Shown: positions 52,488-60,080 of the stretch, piece after piece | Layout: every line of letters begins with the position of its first letter | Position numbering within the stretch: position 1 is the first letter of the stretch | Assembly: GCA_942492735.1 (NCBI GenBank) | Contig: OW818648.1 | Coordinates: 2,356,001 to 2,420,000 of the forward strand | DNA: 64,000 nucleotides | Source: Sporobacter sp942492735 | GTDB lineage: Bacteria; Bacillota; Clostridia; Oscillospirales; Oscillospiraceae | Direction of reading: 5' to 3' | Notes under the pieces: model-generated | Database searches by the model: none | Seen by the model: only the letters and a program-made list of their open reading frames with translations | What the model was told of the DNA's origin: nothing | Translations under genes and position numbers: made by a program

Positions 52488-53582
52488 GTGGCGGAAAAGA
52501 AAAAAGTAGATCAGGCGGGACCGGCCGACGACAAAAAGAAAGCTCTGGAAACAGCAATATCGCAGATAGAAAAGAGCTATGGTAAAGGCTCAATCATGCG
52601 TTACGGAGAAAATCAGCATATAAACGTCGACACAATACCGACAGGCTCCCTGTCGCTCGACCTGGCGCTTGGCATCGGGGGCGTACCCAAGGGGCGCATC
52701 ATCGAGATATACGGACCTGAGTCCTCAGGTAAAACGACACTTGCCCTTCACATCATTGCGTCCGCGCAGAAAAAAGGCGGCGAGGTCGCGTTTATCGACG
52801 CGGAGCACGCGCTCGAACCGGCCTATGCCCGCGCGCTCGGCGTCGATATCGAAAGCCTGCTCATCTCTCAGCCGGATACCGGCGAGGACGCGCTGGCCAT
52901 AACGGAGACGCTTGTACGCTCCGGCGCGATCGATGTTGTTGTAATAGACTCTGTTGCAGCACTTGTGCCGCGCAGCGAAATTGAAGGTGAGATGGGTGAC
53001 TCGAGTGTCGGCGTTGTGGCGCGGCTCATGTCACAGGCGCTCCGGAAACTTGCCGGCTCCATATCGAAAACAAACTGCATTGTCATCTTTATCAATCAGC
53101 TGCGTGAGAAGATCGGCGTTATGTACGGCAGCCCGGAAACGACGCCGGGTGGCCGCGCGCTAAAATATTTCGCGAGTGTCCGTATCGATGTCCGGCGCAT
53201 TGAAGCCATTAAAAACGGCACGGAAAATGTCGGCAACAGGACAAAAGCGAAAATCGTTAAAAATAAAGTTGCGCCGCCGTTTAAAGAGGCAGAGTTCGAT
53301 ATTATGTACGGCGAGGGTATCTCAAAAGTCGGTGAGATCGTTGATCTCGGCGTTAAGCTCGGTTTGATTGAAAAAGGCGGTGCTTGGTTTACAGTCGGAG
53401 AAACACGACTCCAGGGACGCGACAACGTTAAAGAATATTTAAAGTCCAACCCCGATGTCGCTGATGATCTGGAAGCAAAAATCCGGCGGGATGCAACAAA
53501 GCTGATGAGTCCGCAGGAGAAAATTGCCGCAAAAGCGGCCGGGCGTGCCGTTGATGTGTCTGCCGAGGATTTTGAGGGCTAA
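52488..53582 (+). CDS. recA: Recombinase RecA
   Basis: RecA coats single-stranded DNA and drives strand exchange and SOS induction. The 364-residue protein has Walker A GPESSGKTT (76-84), the catalytic Glu in AEHALEP, Walker B VVVIDSVAALVPR, loop L2 with FINQLREKIGV and SPETTPGGRAL, and the C-terminal domain. GTG 52488 follows GGGAGGG. It lies 13 bp after prmC and 2 bp before recX. No clear SOS box was found upstream, as it is within an operon. Confidence 0.98.
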   Translation: MAEKKKVDQAGPADDKKKALETAISQIEKSYGKGSIMRYGENQHINVDTIPTGSLSLDLALGIGGVPKGRIIEIYGPESSGKTTLALHIIASAQKKGGEVAFIDAEHALEPAYARALGVDIESLLISQPDTGEDALAITETLVRSGAIDVVVIDSVAALVPRSEIEGEMGDSSVGVVARLMSQALRKLAGSISKTNCIVIFINQLREKIGVMYGSPETTPGGRALKYFASVRIDVRRIEAIKNGTENVGNRTKAKIVKNKVAPPFKEAEFDIMYGEGISKVGEIVDLGVKLGLIEKGGAWFTVGETRLQGRDNVKEYLKSNPDVADDLEAKIRRDATKLMSPQEKIAAKAAGRAVDVSAEDFEG

Positions 53583-53584
53583 TC

Positions 53585-54247
53585 TTGAAAATTGAGAAAC
53601 TCACCCGATCCAATAAGAACCCGGATACGTTTTATGCCGCGTTTGAGGACGGGGAAAGTCTGCGCGTCAATGTGGCGCTGATCGCTGACTACAGTCTCTA
53701 TACAGGACGGGAGCTGGATGAGGACGAATATGAGTCGCTCAAAGCGTCCACTCAGTCGTCTTCGGCAAAAGCACGCGCTCTGCGCATCATCGGAAAACGC
53801 AATATGTCCCACCGGGAGATCACCGGCAGACTGATCCAAAAAGGCGAGAGCGAAGAATGCGCGGAGGAAACAGCCGACTGGCTTATTAAGATCGGGGCCG
53901 TCAATGACGCGGAGTATGCGTCACTCATCGTTCGGCATTACGCCTCGCGAGGGTATGGGAAAAAACGGATATGTGACGAGCTGTACCGACGCGGTATTGA
54001 GAAGGAACTTTGGGAAGACGCGCTTGCCGAATTGCCGGAAACAAGCGATGGGCCGTATGACTTTTTCGCAGCAAAAATGAGAGGCCGTATACCGGATAAG
54101 GCGGAACTTAAACGCGCAACAGACGCACTTTACCGGCGTGGATTTTCATGGGATGAAATAAAATCAGCAATACTAAAATACAATACCGTGTTTGGCGCGG
54201 AACAACAAACCAATAGCGAAACAGAGGATTTTACGGATAATGAATAA
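53585..54247 (+). CDS. recX: Regulatory protein RecX
   Basis: RecX binds RecA filaments and limits RecA activity. The 220-residue product has the helical repeats typical of the family: RALRIIGKRNMSHREITGRLIQKG, AEETADWLIKIGAVNDAEYASLIVRHYASRGYGKKRICDELYRRGI (broken here at about 20-residue pieces), and a third repeat AELKRATDALYRRGFSWDEI. It starts at TTG 53585 after GAGGG. Its stop overlaps the rimO start by 8 bp. Confidence 0.93.
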   Translation: MKIEKLTRSNKNPDTFYAAFEDGESLRVNVALIADYSLYTGRELDEDEYESLKASTQSSSAKARALRIIGKRNMSHREITGRLIQKGESEECAEETADWLIKIGAVNDAEYASLIVRHYASRGYGKKRICDELYRRGIEKELWEDALAELPETSDGPYDFFAAKMRGRIPDKAELKRATDALYRRGFSWDEIKSAILKYNTVFGAEQQTNSETEDFTDNE

Positions 54248-55559
54248 AGTTGGGCTCATTTCTCTCGGCTGCGCAAAAAATCTGGTGAACAGCGAGCAGA
54301 TGCTTTTTCTCCTGCGAGAGGCAGGTTACGAAATATCAGGCGATTGCGACAATGCTGACGCGGTCGTCGTCAACACGTGCGGTTTTATCGAGAGCGCCAA
54401 AATGGAAGCTATTGAAACGATTTTGGAGCTAGCGCAAGCAAAAAAAGAAGGCCGGATCAAGAAGATTGTTGTTGCCGGCTGCCTTTCCGAGCGATATAAA
54501 GAGGATATGCTCAAGGAACTGCCGGAGATCGACGCGCTCGTCGGAGTCGGCAGCTATCAGGATATCGTCAGCGCCGTCAAGTCGGCGCTTGGCGGCATTT
54601 CGTATTCAAGGTTTGGCGACAATAATATACCTGACCCCGAGGTGCAGAGGGTTATTATGACATCGGGCGTCTGGGCGTTTTTGAAAGTCGCGGAAGGCTG
54701 CGACAATCGGTGCGCATTCTGCGTGATACCCGAAATAAGGGGCCGGTTCAGAAGCCGTCCGATGGAAAATATTCTGCGTGAAGCACAGGAGCTTGCCGCC
54801 CAGGGGATCAAAGAGCTCATTATCGTCGCGCAGGATACGACGCGGTACGGCCTTGACCTTTACGGTGAACGACGCCTTGCAGAACTGCTTAGGAGGCTCT
54901 GTGAGATCGAGGGCCTCATGTGGATACGGCTGCACTATCTTTATCCCGATGAAATTGACGATGTGCTTATTGACGTTATCGCAGAAAATGATAAAATACT
55001 AAAGTATCTCGACATACCCATCCAGCATATCAATGACGGGGTACTCAAAAGTATGTGCCGCCGCGGCACAGGAGGCGACATCCGAGACCTCATTAAAAAG
55101 CTGCGGGACAAAATACCAGGCGTTGTTATCAGAACGAGCCTCATCACCGGTTTACCCGGTGAGGGTGATAACGAGTTTCAGGAGCTTTATGATTTCCTTA
55201 AGGAAGCTAAAATTGAGCGCGCCGGTGTTTTCCCATACTCACCTGAAGAGGGCACAAAAGCTGCATCGATGGTATATGCGGACAATGAGACAGCTTGTAA
55301 GCGAGCTGAGGAAATCATGGCGTTGCAGTCGGGTATTATGGAGCATTTTACGAACAGCCGCATCGGCAGCGTGACAGCTGTTCTTGCCGAAGGTATTGAA
55401 GGCGATTATTTTTTTGGACGGAGCTATGCGGAATCGCCGGAAATAGACGGACTCATTTATTTTAGAGGCGACGGTGTCGTCATGGACGAATTCAATCTCG
55501 TCCGTATCATTGACACGCTTGACGGAGAACCGTACGGCGTTCTTGTGGAGGAAGTTTGA
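54240..55559 (+). CDS. rimO: Ribosomal protein S12 methylthiotransferase RimO
   Basis: RimO methylthiolates Asp of ribosomal protein S12 using radical AdoMet chemistry and two [4Fe-4S] clusters. ATG 54240 gives MNKVGLISLGCAKNLVNSE, the family start; the in-frame upstream extension lies within recX. Cluster ligands are Cys11, Cys47 and Cys81 (N-terminal domain) and the radical-SAM C154-x3-C158-x2-C161 in GCDNRCAFC. The C-terminal TRAM-like domain carries LAEGIEGDYFFGRSYAESPEIDG (seen in parts). The 439-residue length is normal. Its stop lies in a 26-bp palindrome. Confidence 0.96.
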   Translation: MNKVGLISLGCAKNLVNSEQMLFLLREAGYEISGDCDNADAVVVNTCGFIESAKMEAIETILELAQAKKEGRIKKIVVAGCLSERYKEDMLKELPEIDALVGVGSYQDIVSAVKSALGGISYSRFGDNNIPDPEVQRVIMTSGVWAFLKVAEGCDNRCAFCVIPEIRGRFRSRPMENILREAQELAAQGIKELIIVAQDTTRYGLDLYGERRLAELLRRLCEIEGLMWIRLHYLYPDEIDDVLIDVIAENDKILKYLDIPIQHINDGVLKSMCRRGTGGDIRDLIKKLRDKIPGVVIRTSLITGLPGEGDNEFQELYDFLKEAKIERAGVFPYSPEEGTKAASMVYADNETACKRAEEIMALQSGIMEHFTNSRIGSVTAVLAEGIEGDYFFGRSYAESPEIDGLIYFRGDGVVMDEFNLVRIIDTLDGEPYGVLVEEV

Positions 55560-55686
55560 AAGATATATCTTTCAAACTGGGTTTTGTTCCTTTCTGGTCA
55601 TCCGACCAGAAGTCCGACAAGTGCCGCAAGTCCGGTAAAACCGGACGGAACAGATTCCCAAGGGTATCCGGTTGGATACCCTTTAG
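55553..55686. repeat. String of four hairpins between rimO and pgsA
   Basis: The perfect 26-bp palindrome 55553-55578 (arm AGTTTGAAAGATA) contains the rimO stop. It is followed by CTGGTC/GACCAG, GTCCGG/CCGGAC and AAGGGTATCC/GGATACCCTT, the last ending just before the pgsA ribosome binding site. No T-run suited to termination follows any of them. Confidence 0.7.
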
Positions 55687-55704
55687 AAAGGAATGGACAT
55701 AATT

Positions 55705-56229
55705 ATGAATACACCAAACAAGCTGACGATGCTGAGGGTGATCCTGATACCGGCTTTTCTGGCTGTTCTATATATCGATTTTTCGGGCAGCGCTTACGTC
55801 GCTCTTGCAATTTTTGCAATTGCCAGCCTGACGGATTTCGTTGACGGGTACCTTGCCAGAAGTCGTGATCAGGTGACGGATTTCGGAAAATTTATGGACC
55901 CTCTGGCCGACAAGGTGCTTGTCGTCGCCGCGCTTTTATGGTTCACGCAGCAGGGACTCGTGCCCGCTTGGGCTGTCTTAATTGTGATTGTGCGCGAGTT
56001 TGCCGTCACAGCGCTCCGGCTTGTTGCTGTTGACAAGGGCCGCGTCATTGCTGCTGGGACATCGGGTAAAATCAAGACAGCGTCGACGATGGTGTGCATC
56101 CTTTTGCTGTTTTTGCCGATACCGCAAGTACTTATTTATATCTGTGTCGGCATCATCGTCGTTGTGACGCTGTATTCCGGCATAGAGTATTTTGTTAAAA
56201 ATAAGGATTCGTTGAACTGGACGAAATAG
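55705..56229 (+). CDS. pgsA: CDP-diacylglycerol-glycerol-3-phosphate 3-phosphatidyltransferase
   Basis: PgsA makes phosphatidylglycerol phosphate at the membrane. ATG 55705 is preferred over the ATG at 55693, which sits on the ribosome binding site. The 174-residue protein has the CDP-alcohol transferase motif D44-x2-D47-G-x2-A-R-x8-G61-x3-D65-x3-D69 in TDFVDGYLAR...GKFMDPLAD, followed by VREFAVTALRLVA, and about six hydrophobic helices. It follows rimO, a common clostridial arrangement. Confidence 0.94.
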   Translation: MNTPNKLTMLRVILIPAFLAVLYIDFSGSAYVALAIFAIASLTDFVDGYLARSRDQVTDFGKFMDPLADKVLVVAALLWFTQQGLVPAWAVLIVIVREFAVTALRLVAVDKGRVIAAGTSGKIKTASTMVCILLLFLPIPQVLIYICVGIIVVVTLYSGIEYFVKNKDSLNWTK

Positions 56230-56241
56230 TGAGGGACAATC

Positions 56242-57129
56242 TTGGATTTTAAAGTTCTGGGCCTTGAGCACGTTGAACTGCTCAGACCGTATTTTATGAG
56301 AAATCTCTGCCGCATTTGCGACTGTACGATCGGCGGAACGTTTATATGGCGCGATCTGTTTAAAACAGAATTTGCGATTGAAGACGAAATTCTTTACCTA
56401 AAGGTAAAATACCTGACAGGAGAGATCGCTTTTACGCCGCCAAGAGGCGAGCCGTGCGCAGAAAAAGGAACATATGATAAGATCGTTGATTATTGTCATG
56501 CGCTCGGCTGTATGCCGCGCTTGTGCGCTGTATCGGCGCACCGATTAGACAAGATCAAGGCGCTTTATCCGAAAGCCAAAGCGTATACAGATAGGGCGTG
56601 GTCGGATTATCTGTATTTGAGTGATGAGATCAAGGATCTTCCCGGGCGGAAATACAGCGGACAGCGAAACCATATCAACAGATTCATGAGAGAATACCCG
56701 AACTGGGTTTTCGAAACGATAGATGAGACGAACCTGCAGCAGGTCCGCGACTTTTTTGAGAGCTACATGAAAGAGCATATCAAGGATTATGCCGCTTATG
56801 ATGAAGGCAACATCAAAACGCTCGAAGTTCTGGACAATATGGAGAAGTATAAGCTGTTCGGCGGGGCATTGAAGGTCGATGACACCGTCGTTGGAGCGGC
56901 GCTCGGTGAGATAATCGGTGATACGCTTTTTGTCCACATCGAAAAGTCCAACACAGAATTCAACGGGTCGTATCCGATGCTCGTGAATCAATTTGCGAAA
57001 AAATTCGTATCTGATGGTGTCACACACATCAACAGAGAAGAAGACGACGGTGTCGAAGGTCTCCGCACCTCAAAGCTGTCGTATCACCCGATTGAACTGC
57101 TCGACAAATATATCGTTGAGCTCGAGTAA
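56242..57129 (+). CDS. DUF2156 family protein (phosphatidylglycerol lysyltransferase domain-like)
   Basis: The 295-residue cytoplasmic protein belongs to the DUF2156 family, related to the GNAT-type catalytic half of MprF. It has the typical segments NLCRICDCTIGGTFIWRD, GRKYSGQRNHINRF and the C-terminal VTHINREEDDGVEGLRTSK. It lacks the membrane flippase half of MprF. It starts at TTG 56242 after GAGGGA, 12 bp after pgsA, which makes the lipid such enzymes modify; whether it really aminoacylates lipid is unproven. Confidence 0.85.
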   Translation: MDFKVLGLEHVELLRPYFMRNLCRICDCTIGGTFIWRDLFKTEFAIEDEILYLKVKYLTGEIAFTPPRGEPCAEKGTYDKIVDYCHALGCMPRLCAVSAHRLDKIKALYPKAKAYTDRAWSDYLYLSDEIKDLPGRKYSGQRNHINRFMREYPNWVFETIDETNLQQVRDFFESYMKEHIKDYAAYDEGNIKTLEVLDNMEKYKLFGGALKVDDTVVGAALGEIIGDTLFVHIEKSNTEFNGSYPMLVNQFAKKFVSDGVTHINREEDDGVEGLRTSKLSYHPIELLDKYIVELE

Positions 57130-57165
57130 CTGACAAATAACGGGCTATTTGGATTACATCCGAAT

Positions 57166-57192
57166 GTAGGGGCCGATGCCCACATCGGCCCG
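57166..57192. repeat. GTAGGGG-type palindromic intergenic element
   Basis: GTAGGGGCCGATG and CATCGGCCC (57183-57191) form a perfect 9-bp stem in the gap after the DUF2156 gene. Confidence 0.55.
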
Positions 57193-57234
57193 TCTGTATA
57201 CTCAACAGGTTCGTTACCGTTGCTTAAGATCAAC

Positions 57235-57280
57235 GGGGCGCGAATAGCTCGCTTTGCGAGCTAATGGCATCGCCCCCTAC
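57235..57280. repeat. Nested palindromic element ending in CCCCCTAC
   Basis: An outer GGGGCG (57235-57240) pairs with CGCCCC (57271-57276) and encloses TAGCTCGC/GCGAGCTA (57245-57252, 57256-57263). Confidence 0.5.
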
Positions 57281-57304
57281 GAGTTTTTCGAAGGGGTGTG
57301 TGAT

Positions 57305-58342
57305 ATGCTGAGCCTAATAAAACCAAAAGGATTAACGGCCGGGGATACAGTCGCCGCTGTGAGCCTATCCTGGGGCGGTGCCGGAGATGATATGTTCCGG
57401 TGGCGCTACGAGCTTGCTAAAAAGCGGCTCCTGGAGCAATTTGGCCTCAAGCTCATAGAAATGGATAGTACCCTCAAAGGCTCGGAATATCTCTACGAGC
57501 ATCCGGAGAAGCGTGCCGAAGATCTGATGAACGCCTTTTCCGAAGCGCATATAAAAGCGATATTTTCGTGTATCGGTGGCGAAGAAAGCATCCGAATGCT
57601 GCCGTTTATCGATTTTGACGTCATAAAAAAGAATCCTAAGATTTTATTGGGATATTCCGATACGACCATCAGCCATCTGATTTGTTTAAAAGCAGGTGTG
57701 TCGAGCTTCTACGGCCCGTCACTCCTGGCGGAGTTTGCCGAAAATATCAAAATATTTGATTATACCACCGAGCATTTTAAAGAAGCATTGTTCAGCGCCG
57801 CGCCGATTGGAACAATCCTGCCGGCTGACGAATGGACGGGTGAGCGCATCGATTGGCGCATTGAAAATGCAGGTGTCGCAAAACAGATGCAGAAAAATCA
57901 GGGGTATGAGTTTTTACAGGGAAACGGCATAGCAAATGGGCCGCTGATCGGCGGGTGCATTGAGGTTCTTGAAATGGCGAAAGGAACGCTGCTTTGGCCG
58001 GAACTCATGGCGTTTGACGGATCAATCCTCTTTCTGGAGACCTCCGAGGAGATGCCGCCGCCGAGTAATTTTGAGTATTGGCTCAGAAATTACGGGTCGC
58101 AGGGTATTCTTCAAAAGATAAACGGACTTATTTTTGGTAAACCGTATCAGGAACGATACAATGACGAATATAAGGAAAAGATAATCAAGGTGCTGAGGGA
58201 ATTGGGACTCCATCAGCTTCCCGTCATTATGAACCTGCCGTTTGGACACAATGAGCCAATGTGCATTCTGCCGTATGGCGCCATGGCTGAAATCAACTGT
58301 GAAAACAGAACATTCTCAATTCGGGATTCCGGCGTGGTTTAG
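57305..58342 (+). CDS. S66 family LD-carboxypeptidase (LdcA/MccF-like)
   Basis: ATG 57305 follows GAAGGGG at 9 nt; an upstream in-frame TTG at 57254 lies in the palindromic element. The 345-residue serine peptidase has the nucleophile Ser118 in LLGYSDTT, the catalytic Glu in FLETSEE, and the His in LPFGHNEPM. Family members release the terminal D-Ala of tetrapeptides in peptidoglycan recycling, or cleave microcin C-like compounds (MccF branch). The length and FLETSEE motif lean to the MccF-like group. No antibiotic gene is nearby. Confidence 0.9.
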   Translation: MLSLIKPKGLTAGDTVAAVSLSWGGAGDDMFRWRYELAKKRLLEQFGLKLIEMDSTLKGSEYLYEHPEKRAEDLMNAFSEAHIKAIFSCIGGEESIRMLPFIDFDVIKKNPKILLGYSDTTISHLICLKAGVSSFYGPSLLAEFAENIKIFDYTTEHFKEALFSAAPIGTILPADEWTGERIDWRIENAGVAKQMQKNQGYEFLQGNGIANGPLIGGCIEVLEMAKGTLLWPELMAFDGSILFLETSEEMPPPSNFEYWLRNYGSQGILQKINGLIFGKPYQERYNDEYKEKIIKVLRELGLHQLPVIMNLPFGHNEPMCILPYGAMAEINCENRTFSIRDSGVV

Positions 58343-58360
58343 GGGCTGCCTGGATTTTTC

Positions 58361-58390
58361 TGCAGCACCCTTAAGTGGGTGCTGTTTTGT
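58361..58390 (+). terminator. Terminator after the LD-carboxypeptidase gene
   Basis: CAGCACCC (58362-58369) pairs with GGGTGCTG (58376-58383) and is followed by TTTTGTT. Confidence 0.85.
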
Positions 58391-58516
58391 TGCATAACGG
58401 GCGTTATTGCAATAGAATGAGGTGTGACCCACTTCCCAATATGAAGACTAAGAATCTGATATGTTCAGTAATGATAGATGAGTTGTCAGTACCGGTTATA
58501 GCAATGAGGTCGAAAT

Positions 58517-59155
58517 ATGATAGAAGTATCTATAAAAAATATGAAGCTGTTTGAAGTGCTTGATGAGAAATCCGCGCAGATGTATTACGGCGGCTGGCAG
58601 GAATGGTATGGCGTTTGGTGGAAGCGTCTTTCGGGCTGCGGTCCGACGACGGTTTCAAACATCATGAGCTATCTGAACCGACGGTGTACCTCAACGGACA
58701 TCGAATACGCGCCTTTGTCCAAGAGTGATTTTCGGGAGCTTATGGAAGATGTGTGGAAATACGTCACACCCGGTTTTAAAGGAATACCGACGACGGCAGC
58801 GTTTAAAAAGGGCACAGTCGTCTATATCGCATCAAAATGCCTTCAAATCTCACTCGAGGAGCTGGATATTCCAAAGAAAAAGCAGCTTCGGCCAGATTTT
58901 ACGAAATTGCTGATTTTTCTCCGTGAATCGATTGTTAACGATGCGCCTGTGGCGTTTCTGAGTCTTGACAAGGGTGACGAGGAGCTCCTCGATTCCTGGC
59001 ACTGGGTCACGATGCTCTCACTTCAGTATGAAGAGGACGGGAGTGTGGCCTACGCTGATATTGCCGACGAGGGAAAGCTGCTGCATGTGGATCTCAAAAA
59101 GTGGTTTGACACAACCGATCTTGGCGGCGGCTTCGTCCGCTTTATACAGATGTAG
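58517..59155 (+). CDS. C39-like cysteine peptidase domain protein, unnamed
   Basis: The 212-residue protein has no signal peptide or membrane helix. A papain/C39-like triad is suggested by Cys41 in SGCGPTTVSNIMSYL, His162 in DSWHWVTML and Asp181 in AYADIADEG, in the order and spacing of peptidase C39-like domains. Trp-rich stretches (GGWQEWYGVWW) precede the Cys. No specific substrate is apparent. The upstream gene is on its own terminator and the stop codon is inside a hairpin, so it is monocistronic. It precedes the unnamed small RG-rich protein; a link is possible but unproven. Confidence 0.75.
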   Translation: MIEVSIKNMKLFEVLDEKSAQMYYGGWQEWYGVWWKRLSGCGPTTVSNIMSYLNRRCTSTDIEYAPLSKSDFRELMEDVWKYVTPGFKGIPTTAAFKKGTVVYIASKCLQISLEELDIPKKKQLRPDFTKLLIFLRESIVNDAPVAFLSLDKGDEELLDSWHWVTMLSLQYEEDGSVAYADIADEGKLLHVDLKKWFDTTDLGGGFVRFIQM

Positions 59156-59181
59156 TGGCGGATTAATATCCGCCACTTTCG
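59154..59181 (+). terminator. Hairpin terminator overlapping the stop of the C39-like gene
   Basis: AGTGGCGGAT (59154-59163) pairs with ATCCGCCACT (59168-59177), followed by TT. It begins within the TAG stop. Confidence 0.65.
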
Positions 59182-59255
59182 GCGTCTTGTGGCAATTTAG
59201 TGCGCGGGTTAATAGAATATAATGCCTGCACATAAATAAGCTTTGGAGGAAACAT

Positions 59256-59747
59256 ATGAATAACACGTCACTCAATCAGGAGATGACCCCGAATTTTGAG
59301 GGGATGAATCCAAATATATATTCAGCAAATGAAAATCAGATGTATATGCCGGCATCAATGCCGAACATGGCCGGAAATAACGCATCTAGCTATCCGGAAA
59401 TCTATTATAAGCTTCAGCCGCATGTCATGATGATGTGCGACCAGATGGACGCGTATGGCATGTATCCCACTAAAGAAAACATGGAGAACGCGGCCAATCA
59501 GATGCACGATAATATCATGAAAAATCATCCGGACATAGCGGCGTATGCAAAAGACAGCGAAAAAAAGATGCTTGATACGATGCCTGAAGCCCGGCAGACG
59601 ATCGTGTCTGACTATGGCTACGGTTACAGGGGATATGGCGATGACAGCTACGGCCGCGGATTCAGGGGCAGAGGGGTGCTGCGGGATATTATTGATATTC
59701 TGCTGCTTTCGGAATTCTATCGCCGCAGAAGAAGACCGTACTATTAA
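59256..59747 (+). CDS. Small RG-rich protein of unnamed family (paralogue of 44087-44560)
   Basis: The 163-residue product has a Met/Asn-rich N-terminus, SYPEIYYKLQPHVMMMCDQMD, a helix with NHPDIAAYAKDSEKK, a Tyr/Gly-rich stretch (DYGYGYRGYGDDSYGRG), RGRGVLRDIIDILLLS and RRRRRPYY. It shares the YPEI-YKLQP block, the CD dipeptide, the HPD/NHPDIA helix, the RGRGxxRD segment and the PYY end with 44087-44560. GGAGG lies before the ATG. Function is unknown. Composition suggests a self-assembling or surface-coating protein, possibly of spores. It is monocistronic with a strong terminator. Confidence 0.8.
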   Translation: MNNTSLNQEMTPNFEGMNPNIYSANENQMYMPASMPNMAGNNASSYPEIYYKLQPHVMMMCDQMDAYGMYPTKENMENAANQMHDNIMKNHPDIAAYAKDSEKKMLDTMPEARQTIVSDYGYGYRGYGDDSYGRGFRGRGVLRDIIDILLLSEFYRRRRRPYY

Positions 59748-59766
59748 TCTAGATAAACAAGATGAA

Positions 59767-59808
59767 CGGAACCCCTGCAATTGCGTCAATTGCAGGGGTT
59801 CCGATATT
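59767..59808. terminator. Strong 17-bp hairpin terminator
   Basis: CGGAACCCCTGCAATTG (59767-59783) pairs perfectly with 59787-59803, then ATATTATT. It separates the + strand small protein from the convergent - strand gene. Confidence 0.8.
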
Positions 59809-59818
59809 ATTACGGCAT

Positions 59819-60034
59819 TTATAAGGTCAATCTGCTTTTCTGCTGAGGGCTGTTGCTTGCTTTCTTTTTCTGCTGTGGGATACTGCTGAGCTCAGAATAC
59901 GATTCGGCTTCATTTTTAGAGCTTGGCGGCGTTGGCTCGAGTCCTGTAGTGTCACTTGAAGAGGCGACATTAGCGAGGCCTCCGAGCACGTCTTCTGCAT
60001 AAACGGGGTATCCTCTCACTTTTTTGTCTTCCAT
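59819..60034 (-). CDS. Small hydrophilic protein, unknown function
   Basis: A 71-residue product (MEDKKVRGYPVYAEDVLGG...) with an ordered-looking N-terminus and a low-complexity Ser/Pro/Gln/Lys tail. It is supported by an AGGTAGG site 8 nt before its ATG and by its position 46 bp downstream of the M23 peptidase gene on the same strand. No motif or named family is recognised. Confidence 0.55.
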   Translation of the reverse strand: MEDKKVRGYPVYAEDVLGGLANVASSSDTTGLEPTPPSSKNEAESYSELSSIPQQKKKASNSPQQKSRLTL

Positions 60035-60080
60035 ACTGTTTTCCTACCTTTCGGATGAATTAAGACTGAGTGCCTGCATG

